Shown: positions 40,008-48,499 of the stretch, in pieces
Layout: the number at the start of each line of letters is the position of its first letter
Numbering within the stretch: the stretch's first letter is position 1
NCBI GenBank assembly: GCA_903789375.1
Contig: CAIFEB010000003.1
Coordinates: 94,611 to 158,610 of the forward strand
From: an uncultured Eggerthellaceae bacterium
GTDB lineage: Bacteria > Actinomycetota > Coriobacteriia > Coriobacteriales > Eggerthellaceae
DNA: 64,000 bases
Reading direction: 5' to 3'
Position numbers and translations under genes: made by a program
Notes under the pieces: generated by a model
Database searches by the model: none
The model's input: only the letters and a program-made list of their open reading frames with translations
Told to the model about the DNA's origin: nothing

Positions 40008-41090
40008 CTAGGCGTTTTCCTTCTCGAAGCGCTCCATGAAGTCGACAAGCGCCTGGACGCCCTCGATCGTCATAGCGTTGTAGATACTCGCGCGCATGCC
40101 GCCGACCGAGCGATGCCCTTTGATGTTGGCGATGCCGTTCTCGCGCGCCTCGGCCACGAACTTCGCATCGAGGTCCGCATCGCCGGTGATGAACGGCACG
40201 TTCATGATCGAGCGGTCCTCGACGCGCGCCGTCGGGGTGAACAGCTTGCTCTGGTCGAGGTAGTCGTACAGAAGCGCCGCCTTCTTGTGGTTGCGCTCGC
40301 CGATGCCGGCAAGCCCGCCCTGGGCCTTGAGCCACTTGAACACGAGCCCGCAGATATAGATGGTGTAGCACGGCGGGGTGTTGTAGAGGCTGCCCTTGTC
40401 CGCCTGCGTCTTGTACGTCATGTACACCGGCGTCTTGGGGTCGATATCGTCGCGGATCAAGTCGTCGCGGATGATGACGATGGCCATGCCCGCGGGGCCG
40501 ATGTTCTTCTGAACGCCGCCGTAGACGACCCCGTACTTGGACACGTCCATCGGCTCGGACAAAAACATCGACGACACATCGGAGACGAGCGGAACGGACC
40601 CCGTGTCGGGGAGCTTGTGGTAGGTCGTGCCGTAGATCGTCTCGTTCTGGCAGATGTAGACGTAATCGGCGTCAGGCGTGTACGTGAGCGTATCGACGTC
40701 AGGCACGTAGCTGAAGTTCTTGTCCTCGCTCGACCCGATGACGTTGATAGTGCCGTATTTCTTGGCTTCCTTCGCCGCCTTCTTCGACCACGATCCGGAC
40801 ACGATGTAGTCGGCCGTGCCGTTCTTCAGAAGGTTCATCGGGATGGCGGAGAACTGAAGCGTGCCGCCGCCCTGCATGAACAGCACCTTGTAGTTGTCCG
40901 GAATGGCGAGCAGATCGCGCAGATCGGACTCCGCCTCCTCGATGATGCCCTTGAACTCGGCGGAGCGATGGCTCATCTCCATCACGGACATGCCGCATCC
41001 GTGGTAATCGAGCATCTCCGCCGCCGCGGTCTTCAGAACTTCCTCGGGCAGCGTCGCCGGACCGGCCGAAAAGTTGTACACCCGTGCCAT
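40008..41090 (-). CDS. serC: Phosphoserine aminotransferase
   Basis: 360 aa PLP enzyme making 3-phosphoserine in serine synthesis. RVYNFSAGPATLPEEVL start, MQGGGTLQFSAIPMNLL, PLVSDVSSMFLSEPMDV and GGVQKNIGPAG with the PLP lysine, and KGHRSVGGMRASIYNAM at the C-terminus. The frame is open upstream, but this ATG has GAGGAAGGG five bases away. An extended -10 (TGCTATAGT) lies 55 bases upstream. serA and serB are not in the window. Confidence 0.96.
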   Translation of the reverse strand: MARVYNFSAGPATLPEEVLKTAAAEMLDYHGCGMSVMEMSHRSAEFKGIIEEAESDLRDLLAIPDNYKVLFMQGGGTLQFSAIPMNLLKNGTADYIVSGSWSKKAAKEAKKYGTINVIGSSEDKNFSYVPDVDTLTYTPDADYVYICQNETIYGTTYHKLPDTGSVPLVSDVSSMFLSEPMDVSKYGVVYGGVQKNIGPAGMAIVIIRDDLIRDDIDPKTPVYMTYKTQADKGSLYNTPPCYTIYICGLVFKWLKAQGGLAGIGERNHKKAALLYDYLDQSKLFTPTARVEDRSIMNVPFITGDADLDAKFVAEARENGIANIKGHRSVGGMRASIYNAMTIEGVQALVDFMERFEKENA

Positions 41091-41144
41091 GTCGTCCCTT
41101 CCTCGCGTAGTCGCTAAAGGCGCCTCTCTCGTGCGCTTCGTCAA

Positions 41145-41153
41145 ACTATAGCA
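41145..41153 (-). promoter_or_regulatory. Extended -10 promoter of serC
   Basis: TGCTATAGT on the minus strand (TATAGT at 41150-41145) fits an extended -10 element. No recognisable -35 is present. Confidence 0.45.
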
Positions 41154-41236
41154 AAGTACTGGGGATTGCTGGGACGGCACGTGGCGCAAAGATTCCGAAA
41201 CGGCGTGGGCGCCGCCGTGAGCCGGCGAACGGCTTG

Positions 41237-42424
41237 CTAGCCCTGCTCCCCGATCGCCGTGCACAGACGGCAGAGCGCTTCGGCGAGCACCGAGCGCGGG
41301 CAGGCGATGTTGAAGCGCACGAATCCGCTGCCGGACGCGCCGAACACGGCGCCGAGGTCGAGCCACAGGCGCGCCTTCTTCTCGACGAGCTCCTGCAACG
41401 CGTTGTCGTCCAACCCGAGCGCGCGGCAGTCCACCCACACGAGGTACGTGCTCTGCAGGTCGATGACCTTGAGTTGGGGCGCGTGCTCGCCCAGATACGA
41501 GCGCAGAAACCCGTAGTTGCCGTCAAGGTAGCCCTTAAGCGCGTCGAGCCACGGACCACCCTCCTCGTAAGCCGCTTGCGTGGCCGTAAGCCCCATGATG
41601 TTGGCCTGGCTGTAGCCGGCTGCGGCGTTCTCGTGGTCGAAGCGAGCCTTGAGCTCTGGGTTCGGGATGAAGATGTTGGACGCCTGCAGGCCCGCCAAGT
41701 TGAAGCTCTTCGTGGCTGCCGTGCATATGACGGCGTTTTGCGCGTAATCGGCCCCAAGGGTGGCGAACACGGTGTGCTGGAATCCCGGACGCGCGAAATC
41801 GGCGTGGATCTCGTCGGAGACGACGACGACACCGTGCTGGGCGCAGATGTCTCCGAGCTTCTTCAGCTCGAAGCGCGACCACACGCGCCCGACCGGGTTG
41901 TGCGGGTTGCACAGAAGGAACAGCTTGACGTCGTTGTCCACGATAGCCCGTTCGAACGCGTCGAAGTCGCAGCGGTAGGTCGCGTACTTCTCGACGTAGG
42001 TGAGCGGTGCCTCGACAAGCACGCGCCCGTTGTCGCGCACGACTTCCGAGAACGGATAGTACACGGGCGGCTGGATGAGCACTCCCTCGCCCGGTTTCGC
42101 AAACGCTTTCACGCAGCACGCGAGCGCGTAGACGACGCCCGGCGTGACCGTCAGCCATTCGCGATGAGGCGTCCATCCATGGCGCGATTGGAACCAGTGC
42201 TTGACCGCGGCGAAGTAGGCGTCGTCGGGTTCGGTGTAGCCGAACACGCCCGCGTCAGCGCGCTTCTTCATGGCGTCGATAACCGGCTGCGGGCATCGGA
42301 AGTCCATGTCCGCCACCCACAGCGGCAGCTCATCGGCGCTGTGTCCACGCTGCTCGGCGCAGTCGTATTTGAGCGACCCCGTGCCCCGGCGGTCGATCAC
42401 CGTATCGAAATCGTAGTCAGTCAT
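41237..42424 (-). CDS. PLP-dependent C-S lyase (MalY/PatB, cystathionine beta-lyase type)
   Basis: 395 aa class I/II aminotransferase-fold enzyme that cleaves cystathionine or cysteine. DYDFDTVIDRRGTGSLKYD start, LPLWVADMDF, YGYTEPDD-like GVFGYTEPDD, CNPHNPVGRVW, VVVSDEIHAD and the PLP lysine in TAATKSFNLAGLQ. AAAGGA precedes the ATG at 42424; an open extension to 42538 has no family character. The neighbour at 42788 is a gamma-synthase-like enzyme, so the pair may do transsulfuration from cysteine to homocysteine. Substrate not proven. Confidence 0.92.
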   Translation of the reverse strand: MTDYDFDTVIDRRGTGSLKYDCAEQRGHSADELPLWVADMDFRCPQPVIDAMKKRADAGVFGYTEPDDAYFAAVKHWFQSRHGWTPHREWLTVTPGVVYALACCVKAFAKPGEGVLIQPPVYYPFSEVVRDNGRVLVEAPLTYVEKYATYRCDFDAFERAIVDNDVKLFLLCNPHNPVGRVWSRFELKKLGDICAQHGVVVVSDEIHADFARPGFQHTVFATLGADYAQNAVICTAATKSFNLAGLQASNIFIPNPELKARFDHENAAAGYSQANIMGLTATQAAYEEGGPWLDALKGYLDGNYGFLRSYLGEHAPQLKVIDLQSTYLVWVDCRALGLDDNALQELVEKKARLWLDLGAVFGASGSGFVRFNIACPRSVLAEALCRLCTAIGEQG

Positions 42425-42459
42425 TCTTTGTCCTTTCACGGTCATCGTCCACCACCTGC

Positions 42460-42568
42460 ATGACGTCGATACTGCTCCGCACTCATCGTCAACACCGTAT
42501 CGAGCCCGCTCCCATCCGTTTCGCAGTATCGTCATCATCCCGATATTGACACACTATGACGTCGATAC
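42460..42568. repeat. 13-bp direct repeat upstream of the C-S lyase
   Basis: ATGACGTCGATAC occurs exactly at 42460-42472 and 42556-42568. It contains the palindrome GACGTC and could be a regulator-binding site for the C-S lyase gene. Confidence 0.55.
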
Positions 42569-42694
42569 AGGTTCGGCGTGTCATCGATTCTCAAATCTCA
42601 GCTATCGTGGCCACAGGGCCCTCTGTGGCGGAACGCAGGCGACCAACGGGCGAGCGACCGTATCGCCGTCGCTCTTCTGCAATGCCAAGGCGCT

Positions 42695-42742
42695 GCCGCA
42701 TCAACGTCGGTGCGATGTCGAGACGATGCCGCATCGACGTCG
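42695..42742. repeat. 15-bp direct repeat downstream of the gamma-synthase gene
   Basis: GCCGCATCAACGTCG (42695-42709) and GCCGCATCGACGTCG (42728-42742), one mismatch, 33 bases apart, lying 46 bases 3' of the gamma-synthase stop. Confidence 0.55.
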
Positions 42743-42787
42743 CGCCCCTCCCCGAGGCCAACGCGTGCCCCGAGGCTCACGTCGATT

Positions 42788-43939
42788 CTAGTCCGCCAGC
42801 GCCTGCTCAAGGTCGGCGATGATGTCATCGACCGATTCGAGTCCCACCGACACGCGCAGCATGCGGTAGTCGATGCCCTTCTGCTTGAGTTCCTCGGGAT
42901 CGACGTCGGCATGCGTCTGGACGCGCGGGTACGTGATGAGCGTTTCCGGACCGCCCAGGCTCTCGGCGAACAGCACCAGCTTGACGCACTCGAGCACGTG
43001 CTGCGCGCGCTCCTCCGTATCGACCCCGAACGTAAGCATACCGCCGAAACCGGTTCCCTGCGAAAGGCACAGATCGTGGCCGGGATGGTCTTCGAGTCCC
43101 GGATACAGCACGTAGTCGACGCACGGCTGCTCCTCAAGCCAGCGCGCGACGGCGAGCGCGTTCTGCTGGTGGCGCTCCATGCGCAACGGCAACGTCTTGA
43201 TGCCGCGCGTCACGAGCCACGAGTCGAACGCCGAAAGCCCCGACCCGAGCGTGTTCATGAGCGTGCGCAGCTGCTCCGACAGCACGGGGCGCGCGGACAC
43301 GAGGAACCCCGCGAGCACATCGTTGTGGCCACCGAGGTACTTCGTGCCCGAATGGACCACGATATCGGCGCCGAGAGAGAGCGGCTTCTGGAAGTACGGC
43401 GTGAGGAACGTGTTGTCCACGATAAGGAGGGCGCCGGCGTCGTGGGCGAGCGTGGCGAGCGCGGCGATGTCGGACACGGCCATCGTGGGGTTGGTCGGGG
43501 TCTCCACGAACAGCGCCCGCGCGCCCCGTGCGAGAACCGACTCGACGGCTGCGAGGTCGGTCGTATCGACGGCTTCGATTTCGTAGCCGTTCTTCTTGGA
43601 CACCTGGTCGAACAGGCGGATGGTGCCGCCGTACAGATCCCAGCCGACGACGATGCGGTCGCCCGGCGCGAACAGCTCGAACAGACAGCTGATGGCCGCC
43701 ATGCCCGTTGAGAACGCGATCGCGTCGTCACCGCCCTCGAGCGCGCACACGACGTCCTCGACGGTCTGGCGCGTGGGATTCTGCAGGCGCGCGTAATCGT
43801 AGCCGTTGGTCATATGGTCGCGGCCGACGGTCTCGCCCGCATGGTCGTAGGCGGTCGAAAGATACAGCGGCTCCACCACGGCTCGCGCGGGATCCTGAAT
43901 GCGACGCTGGTGATGAATACACGCGGTTGCGAAATCCAT
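42788..43939 (-). CDS. metB: Cys/Met metabolism PLP enzyme (cystathionine gamma-synthase/lyase type)
   Basis: 383 aa. MDFATACIHHQ start, then PLYLSTAY, YDYARLQNPTRQTVE, AFSTGMAAI, DNTFLTPYFQKPL and the PLP lysine in HSGTKYLGGHND; the C-terminal SLGGPETLITYP and LRVSVGLES are the family hallmarks. GGAGGAG four bases before the ATG. Gamma-synthase, gamma-lyase and O-acetylhomoserine sulfhydrylase cannot be separated by motif alone; the adjacent C-S lyase favours a gamma-synthase. The symbol is therefore tentative. A 7-bp inverted repeat upstream may be its operator. Confidence 0.88.
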   Translation of the reverse strand: MDFATACIHHQRRIQDPARAVVEPLYLSTAYDHAGETVGRDHMTNGYDYARLQNPTRQTVEDVVCALEGGDDAIAFSTGMAAISCLFELFAPGDRIVVGWDLYGGTIRLFDQVSKKNGYEIEAVDTTDLAAVESVLARGARALFVETPTNPTMAVSDIAALATLAHDAGALLIVDNTFLTPYFQKPLSLGADIVVHSGTKYLGGHNDVLAGFLVSARPVLSEQLRTLMNTLGSGLSAFDSWLVTRGIKTLPLRMERHQQNALAVARWLEEQPCVDYVLYPGLEDHPGHDLCLSQGTGFGGMLTFGVDTEERAQHVLECVKLVLFAESLGGPETLITYPRVQTHADVDPEELKQKGIDYRMLRVSVGLESVDDIIADLEQALAD

Positions 43940-44322
43940 GGTGCTCCTCCTGCCCTGGCGGGCGTTGCGCTTGACTCTGCGCGCCGTTTCAGCCGATGTG
44001 CTCTGCAGCGTGGCGCGACTTCTCAGTGAGCGAGGATAAACCAAGCAATCCATGACGCAAGCCGTCCGTTTATACCCATTATCGGCACATCGTGTTCTGT
44101 GAAACCGATAACCTGGTTCACGTGCAGATTTGCAATGCAGAAACCGCCGGGGCGCCGCAACGCGCGCGCCCCGCATGGAGACCCTGTGACCCTCCGATTT
44201 CGTCGTTTAGCTGAGTGGTGGCCACATCACGCCCCATCGCTGCAAAAAATGCTCTAGTATGGTGCTTCGGCTTTACGATGTTCTTACAATTCAGGGACGC
44301 CAATCGAATCCTCAGGAGCATG
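43940..44322. other. Divergent region between the gamma-synthase and the PiT transporter
   Basis: 383 bases. Contains a weak minus-strand promoter (TATAAA) and an inverted repeat at 44079-44111. It is less GC-rich than its surroundings. No SAM riboswitch or T-box pattern was recognised, and no gene. Confidence 0.5.
44069..44111 (-). promoter_or_regulatory. Candidate promoter and operator of the gamma-synthase gene
   Basis: Minus-strand -10 TATAAA (44074-44069) with AGAACA about 18 bases upstream. The inverted repeat TTATCGG-N19-CCGATAA (44079-44111) covers the -35 region, as a repressor site would. Confidence 0.45.
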
Positions 44323-45369
44323 ATGGATTTATCCTTCGCGGCCGTGCTCGGCCAGATGTCCGCCTACCCTTCCCTTGCCGTGATCGTCCTTCTCGTGATC
44401 GGCGTGACCGTCGTGTCGGGCGCAACGGACGCGCCCAACGCCATCGCGACCGCGGTCTCCACGCGGTGCCTGTCCCCCACCGCGGCGCTCGTCCTCGCCG
44501 CCATCTTCAACTTCGTCGGCATCGTCGGCATGACCATGATATCCACCGCCGTCGCGCACACGATGTTCAACATGGTCGACTTCTCCGGATCGCCCCACAC
44601 CGCCCTTATGGCGTTGGTGGCGGCGATGATCGGGTCGATCGGCTGGGGCATCTTCTGCTGGTTCAAAGGCATCCCCGCCTCGAAGTCCCACTCGCTCATC
44701 GCCGGCATCACCGGCGGCGCCATCGCGCTCAACGGCTGGGACGGCGTGGTCCTCGGCGAGTGGATGAAGGTCATCTACGGTATGCTGTTCTCGCTCGGCG
44801 CCGGCTTTTTCCTGGGCTTCTTCGCCGTGCGCGTCGTCGAGAGGCTGTTCGCATTCGTCAATCGCCGCAACTCCGTCGGCGTGTTCATGGTCACGCAGGA
44901 CATCTGCGCCGCGCTTCTTTCGTTTCTGCACGGCGCGCAGGACGGCCAGAAGTTCATGTCCATCGCCCTGCTCGGCATCACGCTGTCGTTCGGCTACGAA
45001 TCGACCGGCGACGTGTCGTTCCCGCTGTGGCTCATGATCATGTGCTCGGTCGCTATCTCGCTCGGCACGTTTCTCGGCGGCAAGCGCATCATCAAATCAG
45101 TCGCCATGGACATGGTCAAGCTCGAGAAGTACCAGGGCGTCGCAGCCTCGACGGCGACGATCATCACGCTGTTCATCTCCAGCATCACGGGCATGCCCGT
45201 ATCAACGTCGCATGCGAGCACGTCGGCCATCATGGGCGTGGGCGCGTCGAAGAATCCGCGTCACGTGCGCTGGGGCATCGCCAAGAACATGGTCATCGCC
45301 TGGGTGCTCACCTTCCCCTGCTGCGGCTTCATCGGCTGGGGTTTGGCGAAGATATTCATGCTGTTCTAA
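44323..45369 (+). CDS. Inorganic phosphate transporter, PiT family
   Basis: 348 aa polytopic membrane protein importing phosphate with a cation. The N-terminal PiT signature GATDAPNAIATAVSTRCL follows the first helix; the internal repeat SKSHSLIAGITGGAIA and the C-terminal TGMPVSTSHASTSAIMGVG are the inverted-repeat signatures. Two adjacent ATGs at 44320 and 44323; AGGAG lies one and four bases upstream of them, so the second is preferred. Upstream in-frame ATGs lack a ribosome-binding site. No PhoU-like partner is adjacent. A 22-bp tandem repeat begins at its stop codon. Confidence 0.93.
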   Translation: MDLSFAAVLGQMSAYPSLAVIVLLVIGVTVVSGATDAPNAIATAVSTRCLSPTAALVLAAIFNFVGIVGMTMISTAVAHTMFNMVDFSGSPHTALMALVAAMIGSIGWGIFCWFKGIPASKSHSLIAGITGGAIALNGWDGVVLGEWMKVIYGMLFSLGAGFFLGFFAVRVVERLFAFVNRRNSVGVFMVTQDICAALLSFLHGAQDGQKFMSIALLGITLSFGYESTGDVSFPLWLMIMCSVAISLGTFLGGKRIIKSVAMDMVKLEKYQGVAASTATIITLFISSITGMPVSTSHASTSAIMGVGASKNPRHVRWGIAKNMVIAWVLTFPCCGFIGWGLAKIFMLF

Positions 45370-45430
45370 AGCGGAGCGCTGTGCAATCTAAAACGAATCG
45401 CTGTGTGATCTAAAGCGGAGCACTGCGCAA
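45365..45430. repeat. 22-bp tandem repeat at the PiT stop codon
   Basis: Three copies at 45365-45386, 45387-45408 and 45409-45430, each starting TCTAAA and following the form TCTAAARCGRAKCRCTGYGYRA. The first copy contains the TAA stop of the transporter. Confidence 0.85.
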
Positions 45431-45513
45431 TCGTCATCGGCAGAGCCAGCGTCGACGCAGAATCTCCTGACAAGCTGTTTCAATTACTCTGATTTTCAGC
45501 GCGTCGAAATCCC

Positions 45514-46317
45514 CTACATGACGTCGATCGGCTGGGACTGGTACCCGGTCTGAACGTGGACGTCTGCGCCCATGGTGACAACGACGCCCTCAAGCGTATC
45601 GACCGGCAGCCGGTAGGTGTTGTTGTTCTGCGACACGTGCATCGACACCACCTGCTCGAGCCGGTCGCTCACCAGCTCCGAAAGCTCGCGCGCCGCCTGG
45701 ACGTTGCTCAGATGGCCCCGATCGCTGCGAACGCGCACCTTCAGCTGGTACGGATAGGAACCGTTCTCCAGCATGTCCAAGTCGTGGTTGCTCTCCAGAG
45801 CGAGGATGCGCACGTCGGATAGCGCCTCGTGGGCCTCAGGCGTCACCACCCCCGAATCGGTCATGAACCCAAGCGCGTCGCCTTCGCATTCGAAGCGGAA
45901 CCCGCATGACCACACGGCATCGTGCGACGTGGGAAACACCTGCACGTCCATGCCCGCGACCGACAGCGCGTCGCCGTGCTCCATGCCGTGACGGCAGCAC
46001 AGTTCGGCCGCCTCCGTCATCTTGGGCACCGCGGCGAACACGGCGTCGTTGACGAACAGGTCGGGATGGCACCCGAGCTTGGCCATGCCCCGGTACGCCA
46101 CCGGCAGTCCCTTCACGTGGTCGGAGTGATCGTGCGTCACGAGCACAGCCTCGATCCGCGCGGGGTCGATCGCGCTCGCCTCGCACCCGGCGAGCAGCGC
46201 ACGCTTCGTCACGCCGCAGTCGACGAGGACGCAGCGGCCCGTCGCCCCGTCTTCGACGATGGACGCGTTGCCCTTGCTTCCGCTCGCAATCACATGCAGC
46301 TTGAGACGCCCCGCCAT
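45514..46317 (-). CDS. MBL-fold metallo-hydrolase, WalJ/YycJ-like
   Basis: 267 aa. SGSKGNASIV (12-21) and the metal motif THDHSDH (61-67) identify the YycJ/WalJ branch of metallo-beta-lactamase-fold hydrolases; further ligands lie in TSHDAVWSCGF and LALESNHD. WalJ is a dsDNA exonuclease-like protein linked to cell-wall two-component operons in Firmicutes, but no such operon is here. It starts two bases after the PNP stop, so the two genes are coupled. Substrate unknown. Confidence 0.9.
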   Translation of the reverse strand: MAGRLKLHVIASGSKGNASIVEDGATGRCVLVDCGVTKRALLAGCEASAIDPARIEAVLVTHDHSDHVKGLPVAYRGMAKLGCHPDLFVNDAVFAAVPKMTEAAELCCRHGMEHGDALSVAGMDVQVFPTSHDAVWSCGFRFECEGDALGFMTDSGVVTPEAHEALSDVRILALESNHDLDMLENGSYPYQLKVRVRSDRGHLSNVQAARELSELVSDRLEQVVSMHVSQNNNTYRLPVDTLEGVVVTMGADVHVQTGYQSQPIDVM

Positions 46318-46319
46318 GG

Positions 46320-47150
46320 TTACAGCTCCGCCACGATGCCCTCGACCAGGCTGCAGAACCGCGGCTCGGCTTCTTTGGCCACTTCGAACACCTCTTCGTC
46401 GGAGGGATTCGCGCTTTCCACGCCGCAGGCCATGTTGGACAGAAGCGAGATGCCCAGCACCCGCATGCCCACATGGCGGGCCGCGATGACCTCTTCGACC
46501 ACCGACATGGCCACGGTGTCGGCGCCCCAGGAGCGAAACGCCCGAATCTCGGCCGGTGTCTCGAAGCTCGGTCCGAGCAGGCCCAGGTAGACGCCTTCCT
46601 CCACGGGAATGGAACGCTCATCGGCCACGCGGTGCGCAAGCGCGCGCAGCTCGGGGTCGTACGCGTCGAGCATGCTGAAGAAGCGCGGTGCGATGCCGTC
46701 GGGCTCCGTGCCGACAACGGGGTTGCGCCCGGTGAAGTTGATGTGGTCGGACATGATGCAGAACTCGCCCACGCGGTAGTTCTCGTTGATGGCACCGGCG
46801 GCGTTCGTCGTGATGAGCGTTTCGACCCCCAGCTCGTTCATGACCCAAACAGGCAGCGCGACGTCCTGAGCGGAGTTGCCCTCGTACCCGTGCAGGCGCC
46901 CCTGCATGACGATGACGGGCGTGCCTGCAAGCGTGCCGCATACGAATCGGCCGACATGGCCGGTCGCCGTCGAGCGGTGCATATGGGGCACGTCGGCGAA
47001 CGGGACGTACGCGGGGTCTTCGACCTGGTCGGCCAAAGGACCCAGACCCGATCCCAGGATGATGCCGATGCGCGGCGCGCGGTCGCCGATGTGGGCGCGC
47101 ACGTACGCGGCGGCCTCGGCGATGGATGCCTTCAAAACGTTGTCAGTCAT
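46320..47150 (-). CDS. punA: Purine nucleoside phosphorylase (trimeric type)
   Basis: 276 aa, splitting inosine/guanosine with phosphate for purine salvage. GIILGSGLG (phosphate loop), MQGRLHGYEG, TNAAGAIN, GPSFETPAEIRAFR and GADTVAMSVVEEVIAARH (normally GxGMSTVPE) are ordered as in the PNPase/MTAP family. The C-terminal SNMACG is intact. It goes with the purine permease gene 4.7 kb upstream only by theme. Upstream leader about 290 bases to prmC without a gene. Confidence 0.93.
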   Translation of the reverse strand: MTDNVLKASIAEAAAYVRAHIGDRAPRIGIILGSGLGPLADQVEDPAYVPFADVPHMHRSTATGHVGRFVCGTLAGTPVIVMQGRLHGYEGNSAQDVALPVWVMNELGVETLITTNAAGAINENYRVGEFCIMSDHINFTGRNPVVGTEPDGIAPRFFSMLDAYDPELRALAHRVADERSIPVEEGVYLGLLGPSFETPAEIRAFRSWGADTVAMSVVEEVIAARHVGMRVLGISLLSNMACGVESANPSDEEVFEVAKEAEPRFCSLVEGIVAEL

Positions 47151-47393
47151 GGTATGTGCTCCATTCCTATTCGTGGGAATTTCATGCCTCGGAGGAACGG
47201 GTTCTCACCCGGAACCGTGCCCGCGCGCTGCCCCCTCGGGCGCGAACGCGGGCGAACCTCGTTCAACATGCCGCTCCGCTGTCCCCGCGCCACAGGCACG
47301 TACCGACAGGCGTGCCGTATCGCCTTGCAGACCCGTCCGCACAAGCATACCGCCGCCGCGTGCTCCACCTGGCTCCAAGGCATCAGCCGGCTT

Positions 47394-47449
47394 GCATGCC
47401 CCCCCTGCGCCAGCCCGGCTTGCATGGCGGCCCTGCGTCAGCGCGGCTT
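47394..47449. repeat. 28-bp tandem repeat spanning the prmC stop codon
   Basis: Two copies, 47394-47421 and 47422-47449, match at 23 of 28 bases; a partial copy (about 13 bases) precedes them. The second copy includes the prmC stop (complement of 47438-47440). Confidence 0.75.
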
Positions 47450-48493
47450 GCGCGCCGTGATCACCCGTGGGCGTCCGGCCAGGTCGTCGACGATGCGCAC
47501 CTCCAAAAACCCGTGCCCGCGCGCAAGTTCCGCTGCGGCATCGAGCGTCGTCTCATGCAGCTCGCACGCGAAGATGCCGCCCGGCTCAAGCGCTGTGAGC
47601 GCGAAGTCGAGCAGCGGTCGGTACAGGTCGAGCCCGTCCGGGCCCCCGTCGAGCGCAAGCCGCGGCTCGAAGTCGGCAACCTCGCGCGGGATGTCGGTCA
47701 GAACGGCCGTCGGCACGTACGGCGGGTTGGACACCACCGCGCTGAATCGCCCCAGAAGCTCGGTGGGCACGGCAGCGCCCAGGTCGCCCTGGAGCACGGT
47801 CACCCGGTCCGCCACCCCCGAGTCGAAAGCGTTCTCGCGCGCGAGCGCGACCGCGTCATCGGACAGGTCGGTCGCGATGACGCGCACGGCCGGGTGCTCG
47901 GTCGCAAGCGAGCACGCGATGCAGCCCGATCCCGTGCAGATGTCGGCAACGAGCAGCTCCGACGGGGTTTCTTGCGCCGGTTTCGCCTCGTGCGCCGCAT
48001 CCTCGGCGTCCATGCCGAGCGCATGCTCGAGCGTCGCCGCCGTGTCGGGCGCCATGTCCGCGAGCACGGACGGATCGCTCTCGAGCGTCGCACGGACCCG
48101 CTCGGCCAACACCTCGCCCTCGTCGATGGCGCGCGGACGGGGCGCCGGCGGCAGCAGCGCCAGCACCTCGCTCACAAGCACCTCGGTCTCGGGCCGAGGA
48201 ATGAGCACGCCGGGACGGACCTTCAGCGTCAGATACCGAAAGCCCGCTTCGCCGGTGATGTACTGGATGGGCTCGCCGCGTCCGCGCCGGGTGACGTACG
48301 CGCGCAGCAGGTCGCGCTCGTCGAGCGAGAGCGGCCGGTCGTAGTTGGTGTACAGCTCGATCGAGGACAGCCCCGTCGCCGCCGACATGAGCCACTGCGC
48401 GGACACGCGCGGATTCTCGTCGCCCTTGCGCTCGAGATACCCGCAGGTCCAGTCGAGGGCCGCCTTGATCGTCCAGATGTCGTTGTCAGCCAC
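47438..48493 (-). CDS. prmC: Peptide chain release factor N5-glutamine methyltransferase
   Basis: 351 aa, methylating the GGQ glutamine of RF1/RF2 with SAM. GEPIQYITGEAGF and RPETEVLV, SAM motif ADICTGSGCIA, and catalytic VVSNPPYVPT. An insertion of about 65 mostly acidic residues (PRPRAIDEGE through KPAQETPS) lies between RPETEVLVSEVLALL and the SAM motif, making the protein longer than the usual 280-290 aa. GTG start six bases after the prfA stop; its substrate RF1 is encoded just upstream. Confidence 0.94.
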   Translation of the reverse strand: MADNDIWTIKAALDWTCGYLERKGDENPRVSAQWLMSAATGLSSIELYTNYDRPLSLDERDLLRAYVTRRGRGEPIQYITGEAGFRYLTLKVRPGVLIPRPETEVLVSEVLALLPPAPRPRAIDEGEVLAERVRATLESDPSVLADMAPDTAATLEHALGMDAEDAAHEAKPAQETPSELLVADICTGSGCIACSLATEHPAVRVIATDLSDDAVALARENAFDSGVADRVTVLQGDLGAAVPTELLGRFSAVVSNPPYVPTAVLTDIPREVADFEPRLALDGGPDGLDLYRPLLDFALTALEPGGIFACELHETTLDAAAELARGHGFLEVRIVDDLAGRPRVITARKPR

Positions 48494-48499
48494 GGCGGC

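Larger units (their letters stand above)
42425..42787. other. Intergenic region between the C-S lyase and the gamma-synthase
   Basis: 363 bases. Contains two copies of ATGACGTCGATAC (42460-42472, 42556-42568) in the C-S lyase leader and two near-identical 15-mers GCCGCATC(A/G)ACGTCG (42695-42709, 42728-42742) downstream of the gamma-synthase. No gene. Confidence 0.5.

Noticed and set aside
43940..44140. SAM riboswitch or T-box ahead of the gamma-synthase
   Set aside because: No conserved core sequence or terminator was seen; only a DNA dyad.
45365..45430. Possible CRISPR array (three 22-bp repeats)
   Set aside because: Copies are directly adjacent without spacers, and no cas genes are nearby.
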